From an uncultured Clostridia bacterium (GTDB taxonomy: Bacteria > Bacillota > Clostridia > TANB77 > CAG-508): DNA of 20,680 bases. The DNA lies in assembly GCA_944391155.1 (NCBI GenBank), contig CALXSO010000069.1, positions 1 to 20,680 on the forward strand, given 5' to 3'. Positions 7,102 through 16,200 of the stretch are shown piece by piece. The number at the start of each line of letters is the position of its first letter. Position 1 is the first letter of the stretch. Position numbers and translations under genes: made by a program. Below the pieces are notes generated by a model. The model ran no database searches, was not told the origin of the DNA, and saw only the letters and a program-made list of their open reading frames with translations.

Positions 7102-8784
7102 ATGACAGACATAGAAATTGCAAGAAATACAAAATTAGAACCTATAGAAAAAATAGCCAATAAAATAGGTTTAAATAAAGAAGAAATAGAAATGTATGGA
7201 AATGACAAAGCAAAAATTTCAGAAACAGTAAATAATAATATAAAGAATAAAAAAGAAGGCAAATTAATATTAGTAACAGCAATGAGCCCAACACCATTAG
7301 GAGAAGGGAAAACAACAATATCAATATCCATAGCAGATGGATTATCAAAAATAGGTAAAAAAGCCATATTAGCTTTAAGAGAACCATCCTTAGGACCAGT
7401 ATTTGGAATAAAAGGAGGTGCAACAGGAGGAGGAAAAGCTCAAGTTGCACCTATGGAGGATATAAATTTACACTTTACAGGAGATATTCATGCAATTACA
7501 TCAGCAAATAATTTATTAGCAAGTTTAATAGATAATCATATATATCATGGAAATGAATTAGAAATAGAAAAAGTAACATGGAAAAGATGTTTAGATTTAA
7601 ATGATAGACAATTGAGAAAAATAGAAACAGGACTATCAGGAGAAAAAAACATAAAACCAAGAGAAGATGAATTTTGTATAACAGTAGCATCAGAGATAAT
7701 GGCAATATTATGTTTAGCACAAGATAAAAAAGAACTAAAACAAATGTTAGGAAATATAACAATAGGATATAATAAAAAGGGAAAACTAATATATGCAAAG
7801 GACTTAAAAGCAGAAGGAGCAATGACAGTATTATTAAAAGATGCAATAAAGCCAAATTTAGTACAAACTTTAGAACATACACCAGCAATAATACATGGAG
7901 GACCATTTGCAAATATTGCACATGGATGTAACAGTATAATTGCAACAAAATTAGCAATGAAATTAGCAGATTATACAATCACAGAAGCAGGATTTGGAGC
8001 AGACTTAGGAGCAGAAAAATTCCTAGATATAAAATGCAGAAAAGCAAAAATAAAACCAGATATAGTAATATTAGTTACAACAATAAAAGCAATAAAATAC
8101 CATGGAGGAGTTTTAAAAGAAGATATACAAAAAGAAAATATAGAAGCAATGGAAAAAGGAATAAAAAATGTATATAAACATATAGAAAATTTAAAAAAAT
8201 TCGGATTAAAAGTAATTGTAGCATTAAATAAATATACACAAGATACTGAAAAAGAAATTAAATGGTTAGAAGACAAAATCAAACAAAAGAATGTACAAAT
8301 AAGTATTGTAGAAGGATGGGCTAAAGGAGGAGAAGGAGCTATAGATATAGCACAAAAAATTGTAGAAAAAACAGATTCAGAAAAAAATATAAATAATGAA
8401 ACAACTAATAATTTAAAATACACATATTCATTAAAAGAAGGAATAAAAGAAAAAATAGAAAAAATAGCTCAAAATATATATTATGCCGAAGGTGTAGAAT
8501 ATTCACAAGAAGCAGAAGAAAAAATAAAGCAAATAGAAAATCTAGGATATACAAAACTACCAATATGCATAGCAAAAACACAATATTCATTTTCAGATGA
8601 TGCAAAGAACTTAGACGAAACAAGTAAATATAAAATACATATAAGAGATATCGAATTAAAAACAGGAGCTGGATTTATTGTAGCATTAGCAGGTAAAATA
8701 ATGACAATGCCAGGATTACCAAAAGTACCTGCAGCAGAAGGAATAGATATAGACGAAAAAGGAAATATCAAAGGTATTTTTTAA
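7102..8784 (+). CDS. fhs: Formate-tetrahydrofolate ligase
   Basis: Fhs makes 10-formyl-THF from formate, THF and ATP, feeding purine synthesis, Fmt and, in acetogens, the methyl branch of the Wood-Ljungdahl pathway. The 560 residues match the family length of about 556. Motifs: P-loop TPLGEGKTT (64-72), EPSLGPVFGIKGGATGGG (94-111), GDIHAIT, then HTPAIIHGGPFANIAHGCNS and EAGFGADLGAEKF. The C-terminus has GAGFIVALAGKIMTMPGLP, also typical. The start follows the Shine-Dalgarno AAGGGTGGTG. Nothing else of the one-carbon pathway is nearby, so a housekeeping role supplying 10-formyl-THF is the safe reading. I see no folate riboswitch in the 65-base leader. Confidence 0.97.
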   Translation: MTDIEIARNTKLEPIEKIANKIGLNKEEIEMYGNDKAKISETVNNNIKNKKEGKLILVTAMSPTPLGEGKTTISISIADGLSKIGKKAILALREPSLGPVFGIKGGATGGGKAQVAPMEDINLHFTGDIHAITSANNLLASLIDNHIYHGNELEIEKVTWKRCLDLNDRQLRKIETGLSGEKNIKPREDEFCITVASEIMAILCLAQDKKELKQMLGNITIGYNKKGKLIYAKDLKAEGAMTVLLKDAIKPNLVQTLEHTPAIIHGGPFANIAHGCNSIIATKLAMKLADYTITEAGFGADLGAEKFLDIKCRKAKIKPDIVILVTTIKAIKYHGGVLKEDIQKENIEAMEKGIKNVYKHIENLKKFGLKVIVALNKYTQDTEKEIKWLEDKIKQKNVQISIVEGWAKGGEGAIDIAQKIVEKTDSEKNINNETTNNLKYTYSLKEGIKEKIEKIAQNIYYAEGVEYSQEAEEKIKQIENLGYTKLPICIAKTQYSFSDDAKNLDETSKYKIHIRDIELKTGAGFIVALAGKIMTMPGLPKVPAAEGIDIDEKGNIKGIF

Positions 8785-8796
8785 AAATTAAAACAA

Positions 8797-8826
8797 TTGT
8801 AAAGAAGATTTTAATCACAATAATAT
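8797..8826 (+). promoter_or_regulatory. Possible sigma-A promoter before trpS
   Basis: TTGTAA (8797-8802) and TAATAT (8821-8826) are separated by 18 bases in the 105-base gap between fhs and the trpS start. Both boxes are near consensus, but such boxes are easily met by chance in DNA this AT-rich. The gap is too short for a full T-box leader, and no T-box antiterminator sequence is seen. Confidence 0.35.
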
Positions 8827-8889
8827 TATAATTAAATTAGTGAACAAAAATTATAAATGTATCAAAATAAAAAAGAAAAGGTGATAATA

Positions 8890-9903
8890 ATGAAAAAAAG
8901 AATACTAACAGGAGATAGACCAACAGGAAGATTGCATATAGGACATTATTTTGGTTCATTAAAGAAAAGAGTTGAAATGCAAAATAGTGGAGAATATGAT
9001 ATGTATATCTTAATTGCAGATGTTCAAGCATTAACAGATAATTTTAATAATCCAGAAAAGGTTAGAAAAAATGTAAGAGAATTAATGTTAGATTATTTAG
9101 CATGTGGAATAGATCCAGAAAAAACTACTATTTATATACAGTCAATGATACCAGAAACAGCGGAATTAACAATATATTATTCTAATCTAGTAACAATAGC
9201 AAGATTACAAAGAAACCCAACAGTTAAAACAGAAATAGCACAAAAAAAAGAATTATTTAGTGAGAGTGTAACATATGGATTTTTAGGATATCCAGTAAGT
9301 CAAGCAGCAGATATAACAACTTTTGAAGGAGAACTTGTTCCAGCAGGTGAAGATCAAGAACCATTAATTGAACAATGTAGAGAAATAGTCAGAAAATTTA
9401 ATAGTATTTATGGAGAGGTTTTAAAAGAGCCTGAAATAGTATTATCTAAAGGAAAAAGAATAAAAGGATTAGATGGAAATGAAAAAATGGGTAAATCATT
9501 AGGAAATGCAATATATTTATCTGATACAGAAGAAGAGATTAGAAAAAAAGTTATGAGTGCCGTAACAGATCCTAAAAGAATAAAAAAAGACGATTTGGGA
9601 AATCCTGATATATGTATGGTAGCATATTATCATAAATTATTTTCAAAAGATGAAGAAGTAAAAACAATATGTGAAGAATGTAGAACTGGAAAAAGAGGAT
9701 GTGTTGCTTGCAAAAAACAATTAGCAGAAAATATAATAGAATATTTAAAACCAATAAGAGAAAAAAGAAAATATTTTGAGGAACATCCAGAAATAGTAGA
9801 TAAATTTTTAAAAGAGGGAACAGAAAAAGCTAGAAGAACTGCAAAAGAAACAATGAAAAAAGTAAAAAAAGCAATGAAGCTAGATTATTTTGAAACAATA
9901 TAA
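8890..9903 (+). CDS. trpS: Tryptophan-tRNA ligase with Cys-rich (possible Fe-S) motif
   Basis: TrpRS charges tRNA-Trp. The 337-residue protein has the class I motifs: GRLHIGHYFGS (residues 13-23, HIGH box) and KMGKS (199-203, KMSKS box). GDRPTG and DITTFEGELVPAGEDQ are typical of TrpRS. Cys residues 242, 261, 264, 271 and 274 cluster after the KMGKS loop. Cys242, 264, 271 and 274 give C-x21-C-x6-C-x2-C, one residue shorter than the C-x22-C-x6-C-x2-C motif of the [4Fe-4S] cluster in Thermotoga maritima TrpRS. ATG 8890 is chosen over 8857 because GAAAAGGTGATA precedes it at good spacing and MKKRILTGDRPTG is the usual N-terminus. The stop is followed 16 bases later by obgE. Confidence 0.95.
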   Translation: MKKRILTGDRPTGRLHIGHYFGSLKKRVEMQNSGEYDMYILIADVQALTDNFNNPEKVRKNVRELMLDYLACGIDPEKTTIYIQSMIPETAELTIYYSNLVTIARLQRNPTVKTEIAQKKELFSESVTYGFLGYPVSQAADITTFEGELVPAGEDQEPLIEQCREIVRKFNSIYGEVLKEPEIVLSKGKRIKGLDGNEKMGKSLGNAIYLSDTEEEIRKKVMSAVTDPKRIKKDDLGNPDICMVAYYHKLFSKDEEVKTICEECRTGKRGCVACKKQLAENIIEYLKPIREKRKYFEEHPEIVDKFLKEGTEKARRTAKETMKKVKKAMKLDYFETI

Positions 9904-9919
9904 TAAAGGAGAAAATAAA

Positions 9920-11194
9920 ATGTTTACAGATTACACAAAAATTATAATAAAATCAGGAGATGGTGGAAATGGTGCAGCAACATTCCGTCGTGAAAAATAT
10001 GTAGCAGCAGGAGGACCAGACGGTGGAGATGGCGGAAAAGGAGGAGACATTTATTTTACTGTTGACAAAGACAAAAATACATTAATTGATTTTAGATATA
10101 ATAAAAAATACAAAGCAGGAAATGGACAAAATGGAAGCGGAAATCACTGCAATGGAAAATATGGGGAAGATTTATATATTAAAGTTCCAATAGGAACAGT
10201 AATAAAAGATGCAGAAACAAATAAAGTAATAGCAGACCTATCAAAACCAGGGCAAACAGAATTAGTATTACAAGGAGGAAGAGGAGGAAGAGGAAACTCA
10301 CACTTTGCAACACCAACAAGACAAGCACCAAGATTTTCAGAAGATGGAGACAAAGGAGAAGAAAAAGAAGTAATATTAGAATTAAAATTACTTGCAGATG
10401 TAGGATTACTAGGATATCCAAATGTAGGAAAATCAACATTTTTATCAAAAGTAACAGAAGCAAGACCCAAAATTGCAAACTATCATTTTACAACATTAGA
10501 ACCAAACTTAGGTGTAGTAAAAACAAAATCAGGAGATGGATTTGTAATAGCAGACATACCAGGAATAATAGAAGGTGCAAGTGAAGGAGTAGGACTAGGA
10601 CTTCAATTCTTAAGACATATAGAAAGGACAAGGCTATTATTACATTTTATAGATGTATCAGGACAAGAAGGAAGAAACCCAGTAGAAGATTTTAACACAA
10701 TTAATTTAGAACTAAAAAAATATAGTGAAAAACTAAGTACAAGAAAGCAAATAATAGTTGCAACAAAAATAGATGTAATGCAAGACGAAACAAACTTAAA
10801 AGAATTAGAAAAATTAGCCAAAAAAGAAAATTTAGAATTATATAAAATCTCAGCAGTAACAGGAGAAGGTGTACAGAACCTAATAGACCATGTTGCAAAG
10901 ATATTAAAAGAGCTACCTAAAGAAGAACTATTTGAATATGAAGAAAAAATTGTATATACATTAAAAGATAAAGAACAAGAATGGACAGCAAGGAAAGAAG
11001 GAAATATTTTTATAGTAGAAGGAAGAGCAGTAGATAGATTAATGGGAAGAATAAATATAGAAGACAATGAATCAATGTATTACTTCCACAAATGCTTAAA
11101 AAATATGGGAATAGATGACAAACTAAAAGAATTAGGAATATGTGATGGAGACACAGTACTAATCTCTGACTGGGAATTAGAGTGGGAAGAATAG
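9920..11194 (+). CDS. obgE: Obg family GTPase
   Basis: Obg is an essential GTPase that binds the 50S ribosomal subunit and links ribosome assembly to stress and, in Bacillus, sporulation. The 424-residue protein has the Gly-rich Obg fold (1-160, GDGGNGAATFRREKYV and GGPDGGDGGKGGD) and a G domain. The G domain has P-loop GYPNVGKST (165-173), DIPGIIEGA (from 212), TKID (282-285) and ISAVTGEG. A C-terminal OCT domain follows (about 350-424, ending DWELEWEE). The G4 motif has Thr in place of the Asn of NKxD. ATG 9920 follows AAAGGAGAAAA; the longer start at 9890 would overlap trpS. The last 22 coding bases plus 4 beyond are repeated 63 bases downstream. Confidence 0.96.
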   Translation: MFTDYTKIIIKSGDGGNGAATFRREKYVAAGGPDGGDGGKGGDIYFTVDKDKNTLIDFRYNKKYKAGNGQNGSGNHCNGKYGEDLYIKVPIGTVIKDAETNKVIADLSKPGQTELVLQGGRGGRGNSHFATPTRQAPRFSEDGDKGEEKEVILELKLLADVGLLGYPNVGKSTFLSKVTEARPKIANYHFTTLEPNLGVVKTKSGDGFVIADIPGIIEGASEGVGLGLQFLRHIERTRLLLHFIDVSGQEGRNPVEDFNTINLELKKYSEKLSTRKQIIVATKIDVMQDETNLKELEKLAKKENLELYKISAVTGEGVQNLIDHVAKILKELPKEELFEYEEKIVYTLKDKEQEWTARKEGNIFIVEGRAVDRLMGRINIEDNESMYYFHKCLKNMGIDDKLKELGICDGDTVLISDWELEWEE

Positions 11195-11198
11195 TAAT
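11173..11198 (+). repeat. 26-bp direct repeat, copy 1 (obgE 3' end)
   Basis: This copy starts GGAATTAGAGTGGG and spans the last codons and the stop of obgE. An identical 26-base copy lies at 11236-11261, exactly 63 bases later. The 37 bases between them are not repeated. It looks like a local duplication of the gene end. Confidence 0.9.
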
Positions 11199-11235
11199 TC
11201 GATTGGAACATCGTAACCCATAAGCCAAACAGCTA

Positions 11236-11261
11236 GGAATTAGAGTGGGAAGAATAGTAAT
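11236..11261 (+). repeat. 26-bp direct repeat, copy 2 (downstream of obgE)
   Basis: Exact copy of 11173-11198 in non-coding DNA. Because the offset is 63 bases it is in the obgE frame and again spells ELEWEE followed by two stops, but three stops (TAG TAA at copy 1 and TAG before copy 2) separate it from obgE. No start codon or Shine-Dalgarno precedes it, so it is not translated as a gene. Confidence 0.9.
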
Positions 11262-11305
11262 AGAGAAAGAAAATCTAAAAAATTAGAAATAAAAAGGATA
11301 CAATT

Positions 11306-13182
11306 ATGGAACAAAATAATAGTGAACAAAAAAATATAGAAAAAGAATTAAAAAAACAAATAAACAAATTAATCATAATAGCATTAATTCCATTAATTTT
11401 AAATGCATTATTAAATTATGGAATTTGCAATTTGCGTTTATTTTATATATACATGCCAGCAATAGCTTTTTCTTTTTTTATGATGTATGGAATATATTTT
11501 CTAATTGTAACATTAGTAAAAAAGACATACATTGCTACATATATATTATCAATATTAATTTTTATAATTTCTATAATAAGCAATATTAAGCAATATTATA
11601 CTCGGATCACCAGTTTACATATCAGACATTTATTTTCTAAATAACATAGGAGAAATTACTGGACTGGTAAAAGGAGATGTATTTCGGGCATATTGATTAT
11701 ATTCAACATTTAATATTGCTAATTTTTTTAATAGCAGTATGTATAATTTCCAAAAAATTTAATTATGAGATGAAAAATAAGAAAGCCAGAATAATATCTG
11801 CTATATCTGTAATTGTTCTTTTTATTTTAATGTTTATACCAATTAATGTAAAAGATCAATTTATTTTAACAACAATATATGATGTTAATAAAAGAAAAGA
11901 TTATGAAGCAACAACAACAGGACTAGATTATTATACAAAATATGGAGTTTTAGCAGGATTATATGGTATGGAATTAGAAAATAGAAATAACAAACCAGAA
12001 AATTATAATGAAGAAGAAATAAAAAAAGAATTAGAAGAAGTCCAAACTACTATCAAAGAGAATGATACATTGCAAAAGCCAAATATAATTGTAATGTTTC
12101 AAGAATCATACTGGGATATAGAAAATATAGAAGAAGTAAAATTTGATAAAGATGTAACAGAAAATATGGATTTATTAAAAAGTGAAGGAGAGAGTGTAAA
12201 ACTATTATCATCTTCATATGGAGGAATGTCAAGCAACATAGAATTTGAACTATTAACAGGGGGAAATTTAGCATATTTTAATACAGGATATCATCCATTT
12301 ATACAACTATATACAAGAAAAGGAACAGAAAATAATCCATCAATAATAAAAGAATTAAAAAATAATGGATATAAAACAAAAATGGTATTTGGAAGAGATT
12401 ACTATTCATCAAAAAATGTTTATAAAAAATTAGGAATAGATGAATATGTAAATGAATATAAAGAAATGGCAGATTACAAAGAGCACATAAAAGGAACTCA
12501 TTTATCTGATGAAGCCTTAGTAGATAATGTTATAGAAACATTGAAAAATAAGTCACCAGAAGAAAAAATCTTTTACATGACTGCAACAATAGAAACACAT
12601 ATGCCTTTTTCAAAAGAAAAATATACAAATTATGATATAAATGTGACTAAAAGTACATTAACAGATGAAGAAACAGGAATAATTTTATCATATGCACAAG
12701 GTGTATATGATACAAATGTACAAATAAAACGATTATATGATGAGATACAAAAGCTAGATGAACCAACAATAATAATAGTTTTAGGAGATCATTTACCATA
12801 TTTATATAATGAAAAAGGTGAAGATATATTACAAAAATTAACATATTTTAACACAAATGACGAAAAGACAAATTTATTAAGAAAATACACTACAGAAGGA
12901 ATTATACTTTCAAATTATGATGCACAGGTAAAATTTGAAAGTGAATATATTAGTCCAGATATGCTATTAACAAAAATAATAAATAATATGGATATTGAAA
13001 TATCACAATATTACAAATGGTTATATAAAATTAGAAATATATTACCAGCACAAAATCAATACTTAACATTAGATTATGCTGGAAATATTTACTATAATAA
13101 TGAAGTGTTACCTGAGGAAATGGAAAAGATAAAACAAATAAGGGAAAATATGCAATATTATTTTTTTGAAAAAAACAAATAA
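11306..13182 (+). CDS. LTA-synthase-type sulfatase-fold membrane enzyme, read through two +1 frameshifts
   Basis: LtaS-type enzymes transfer glycerol-phosphate or similar groups on the outer face of the membrane. The protein is coherent only if the frame moves +1 twice: 11306-11602 (99 residues), 11604-11684 (27 residues, GSPVYISDIYF to LVKGDVF) and 11686-13179 (498 residues), 624 in all. That product has three membrane segments before the first shift and two after the second, the five expected for LtaS. The extracellular domain keeps the metal ligands Glu266 (MFQES), His431 (ETHMPF), Asp494 and His495 (LGDHLPY). The nucleophile position in YGGMSSNIEF is Ser308, where LtaS has Thr. Unshifted, the first frame stops at 11642 after 112 residues. 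The second long frame has an ATG at 11677, but it touches its Shine-Dalgarno (AAGGAG, spacing zero), so independent initiation is unlikely. It could instead be a twice-mutated pseudogene, though no other lesion is seen. Substrate is not predictable. Confidence 0.75.
11600..11606 (+). promoter_or_regulatory. Putative +1 frameshift site 1, ACT CGG A
   Basis: The upstream frame reads TAT ACT CGG ATC and then reaches TAA at 11642. Skipping C11603 gives TAT ACT GGA TCA CCA, restoring YYTGSPVYISD. That segment matches the Gly-x-Pro stretch which LtaS-type proteins have after the third membrane segment. CGG is otherwise unused in frame in this window. Confidence 0.6.
11682..11688 (+). promoter_or_regulatory. 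Putative +1 frameshift site 2, TTT CGG G
   Basis: The middle frame reads GTA TTT CGG GCA TAT TGA and stops at 11694. Skipping C11685 gives GTA TTT GGG CAT ATT GAT, which enters the long downstream frame (GHIDYIQHL). A tRNA-Phe on TTT could re-pair with the overlapping TTC after a +1 slip, which favours this site mechanistically. As at site 1, the stalled codon is CGG preceded by T. Confidence 0.6.
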
Positions 13183-13191
13183 ATACACTCC

Positions 13192-13236
13192 AAAATCCCT
13201 TCTATGAGGGATTTTAAGGACTATGCCAAAATCCCT
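13192..13236 (+). promoter_or_regulatory. Two competing hairpins before the addA ribosome-binding site
   Basis: AAAATCCCT occurs at 13192-13200 and again at 13228-13236; AGGGATTTT lies between them at 13207-13215. The middle element can pair with either copy: a 9-bp stem with a 6-base loop (13201-13206), or a 9-bp stem with a 12-base loop (13216-13227). The second stem ends at the base before the addA Shine-Dalgarno AAAGGAGG (13237-13244). The first may also act as a weak terminator for the upstream gene. The pairing is exact; a switching role is inferred. Confidence 0.5.
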
Positions 13237-13250
13237 AAAGGAGGAAAAAA

Positions 13251-16200
13251 GTGCCAAATTGGACAAATGAACAAAAGCAAGCAATATATGAAAAAGGTAA
13301 AAATATATTAGTAGCAGCTGCAGCTGGTAGTGGAAAAACAGCTGTGCTTGTTGAGAGAATAATTAATAAGGTTATAAATGATGGTATTGATATTGATAAA
13401 ATATTAGTAGTTACTTTTACAAATGCAGCAGCTGCAGAAATGAGAGAAAGAATACTAGATGCCTTATATAAAAAATTAGAAGAAAATCCAGATGATGAAA
13501 GACTACAAAAACAAATTAATTTATTAAATATGGCTAGTATTTGTACAATAGATTCTTTTTGTTTGGAAGTTGTAAAAAGCAATTTTTATGAACTTGAAAA
13601 TATTTCACCAAACTTTAGAATAGCAGACACCCATGAAATAGAGCTTTTAAAACAAGAGATTTTAGATGAGCTATTTGAGAAAAAATATTTGGATGAAGAT
13701 GAAGATTTTTCAAAACTAATTACAACATATACAAATTATCGTGATGATACACCTTTGAAAGATTTAATTTTAAAAATACATACTTTTATTTCTTCATCAC
13801 CTTTTCCAGAAAAGTGGTTAGAAGAAAAAATAGAAATGTTTAATTTATCAAAAAAGATTGAAAGAGATTTTTCTCAAACAATATGGGGAGAGATATTACT
13901 AAAAGAAGTAGAAGAAGAAATAAAAGACGATAAAATAATATTAAAAGATGTGTATAATAGTTTGAATTATGATAAAGAATTAGAGCCTTTTGCACAAATT
14001 ATTGCTAGTGATATTGAGCAATTAAGTACATTAGAAAAACATATTAATAACTGGGATGAAGCATATAATATAGCAAAAAATTTAAAATTTATAACTTGGT
14101 CAAGGAAAAAAGTTGAATCAGAAATAAAAGAAGAGGCAAAAGCTATAAGAGACAGTGTAAAAGAAAAATTATATAAAAAATTAAATAAAATATTTGTAAC
14201 AACATCTAAAGAATCAAACCAAGATATTTCAGAAATGTATAATATATTATTAAAATTAAAAAACTTAATCTTTGAATTTAATGAAATATTTTCAAGAAGA
14301 AAAAAAGAAAAAAACATAGTTGATTTTTCTGATATAGAACATTTTGCATTAAAAATTTTACTAAAGGAAGAAGGAGGAACATTAGTAAAAACAGAAGTAG
14401 CAAAAAGATATACTGAGAAATTTGAAGAGATAGCAATTGATGAATATCAAGACAGTAATTTAGTACAAGAAAATATTTTAACAGCTGTTTCTAGAGGAAA
14501 TAATTTATTTATGGTAGGAGATGTTAAACAGAGTATATATAAATTTAGACAAGCTATGCCAACATTATTTTTATCAAAATATGAAAATTATAGTAATACA
14601 TTAACTTTCAACAAAGAGAATTCAAACATTAGTGATAGTATAAAAGAAAAACAAAATGAAGATATAGAAAAAAATTATTTAGAAAAGAAAAAAGAATCTG
14701 AAGCAGATAGTAAATTTTTAAAAGGGGAAAAAATACAACTTTTTAAAAATTTCAGAAGTAGAAGTCAAGTTTTAGATTTTACAAACTTAATATTTCAAGA
14801 CATTATGAGCAAAAAAATAGGTGATGTTGAATATGATAAAACCGAGTATTTAAATTTAGGAGCAACAGATTATATACAAAATAGTCAAGATTTAACTACC
14901 GAAATAAATTTAATAAATATCACAGATGAAGAAGCAATACATATTGAAGAAGAACAAGAGGAAGAAAAAGCAAAAGAAGAAAATCAAGAAAAAGAAAGAA
15001 TTGAAGATATTGAATTAGAAGCAAAATACATTGCAAAAAAAATACAAAATCTAGTTAAAGATAAATATCAAATTTATGATAGAAAAAAAGAAACTTTCAG
15101 AGATATAAAATATAAAGATATAGTAATTTTATTGCGTTCTACAAAAGAAAAAGCCAATATATACGAGCAAGAAATTATAAAATTAGGAATGCCAGTTTTT
15201 TCTGACAGCACAGAACAATATTTAGATACAATAGAAATTCAAACAATAATGAGCTTGCTAAAAATAATAGATAATCCTATACAAGATATACCATTAGTCA
15301 CAGTATTGCGTTCAAATATAGGAAAATTTACAGATAATGAATTAGTAGAAATTCGTTTAACAGATAAATACTGTGATTTCTATCATTGTATGCAAAAGGC
15401 AAAAGTAAATGTCAATAATAAATTAAAAGAAAAAATAAATAATTTTTTGAATTTATTAGAGCAATGGAGAAAAGAACAAGAATATTTAGCATTAGATGAA
15501 TTAATTTGGAAAATATATATGGATACAGGATATTATCACTATGTTGGAATGATGCCTAATGGAGTTTTAAGACAAGCAAATTTAAAAATACTATTTGAAA
15601 GAGCAAAACAATATGAAACAGCTAGTTTTAAAGGATTATATCAATTTATACAATTCATAGAGAAAATTCAATTAAGTAGTGGAGATTTAGGTTCGGCTAA
15701 AATAATTGGAGAAAATGATGATGTTATAAGAGTTATGAGTATTCATAAAAGCAAAGGATTAGAATTTCCAGTAGTTTTTTTAGCAAATACAAATAAACAG
15801 TTTAATATGCAAGAGATAAGAAAAGATCCTTGTCTTTTACATCAGGACTTAGGGATTGGTGCAAAATATATCGACTATAATGCACAAGTACAATATGATA
15901 CATTAACAAGAGAAGCAGTAAAAAGAAAAATAGAAGTAGAAAATATTTCAGAAGAAATGAGAGTACTTTATGTTGCATTGACAAGAGCAAAAGAAAAATT
16001 ATTTATTACAGGAATCGTAAAAAATGTAGAAGAAAGATTAGAAAAGCTACAAAAACAAAAAACGATGTATAAAAAAGAAAGTAATAAAATAAATCCAATA
16101 TTAATAAAAAAATCAAAATCATATTTAGACTGGATATTATATGTATATCTTTATGAACAAGAAAATAGCAACCTATTTATGAAATTAGAAATAGAAAATA

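Noticed and set aside
8785..8889. T-box riboswitch before trpS
   Set aside because: The leader is only about 105 bases and lacks the T-box antiterminator sequence and a specifier stem.
11677..13182. Separate LtaS-like gene starting at ATG 11677
   Set aside because: AAGGAG touches the ATG with no spacing, the product would lack three of five membrane segments, and the missing part lies just upstream in two other frames. I prefer one shifted gene.
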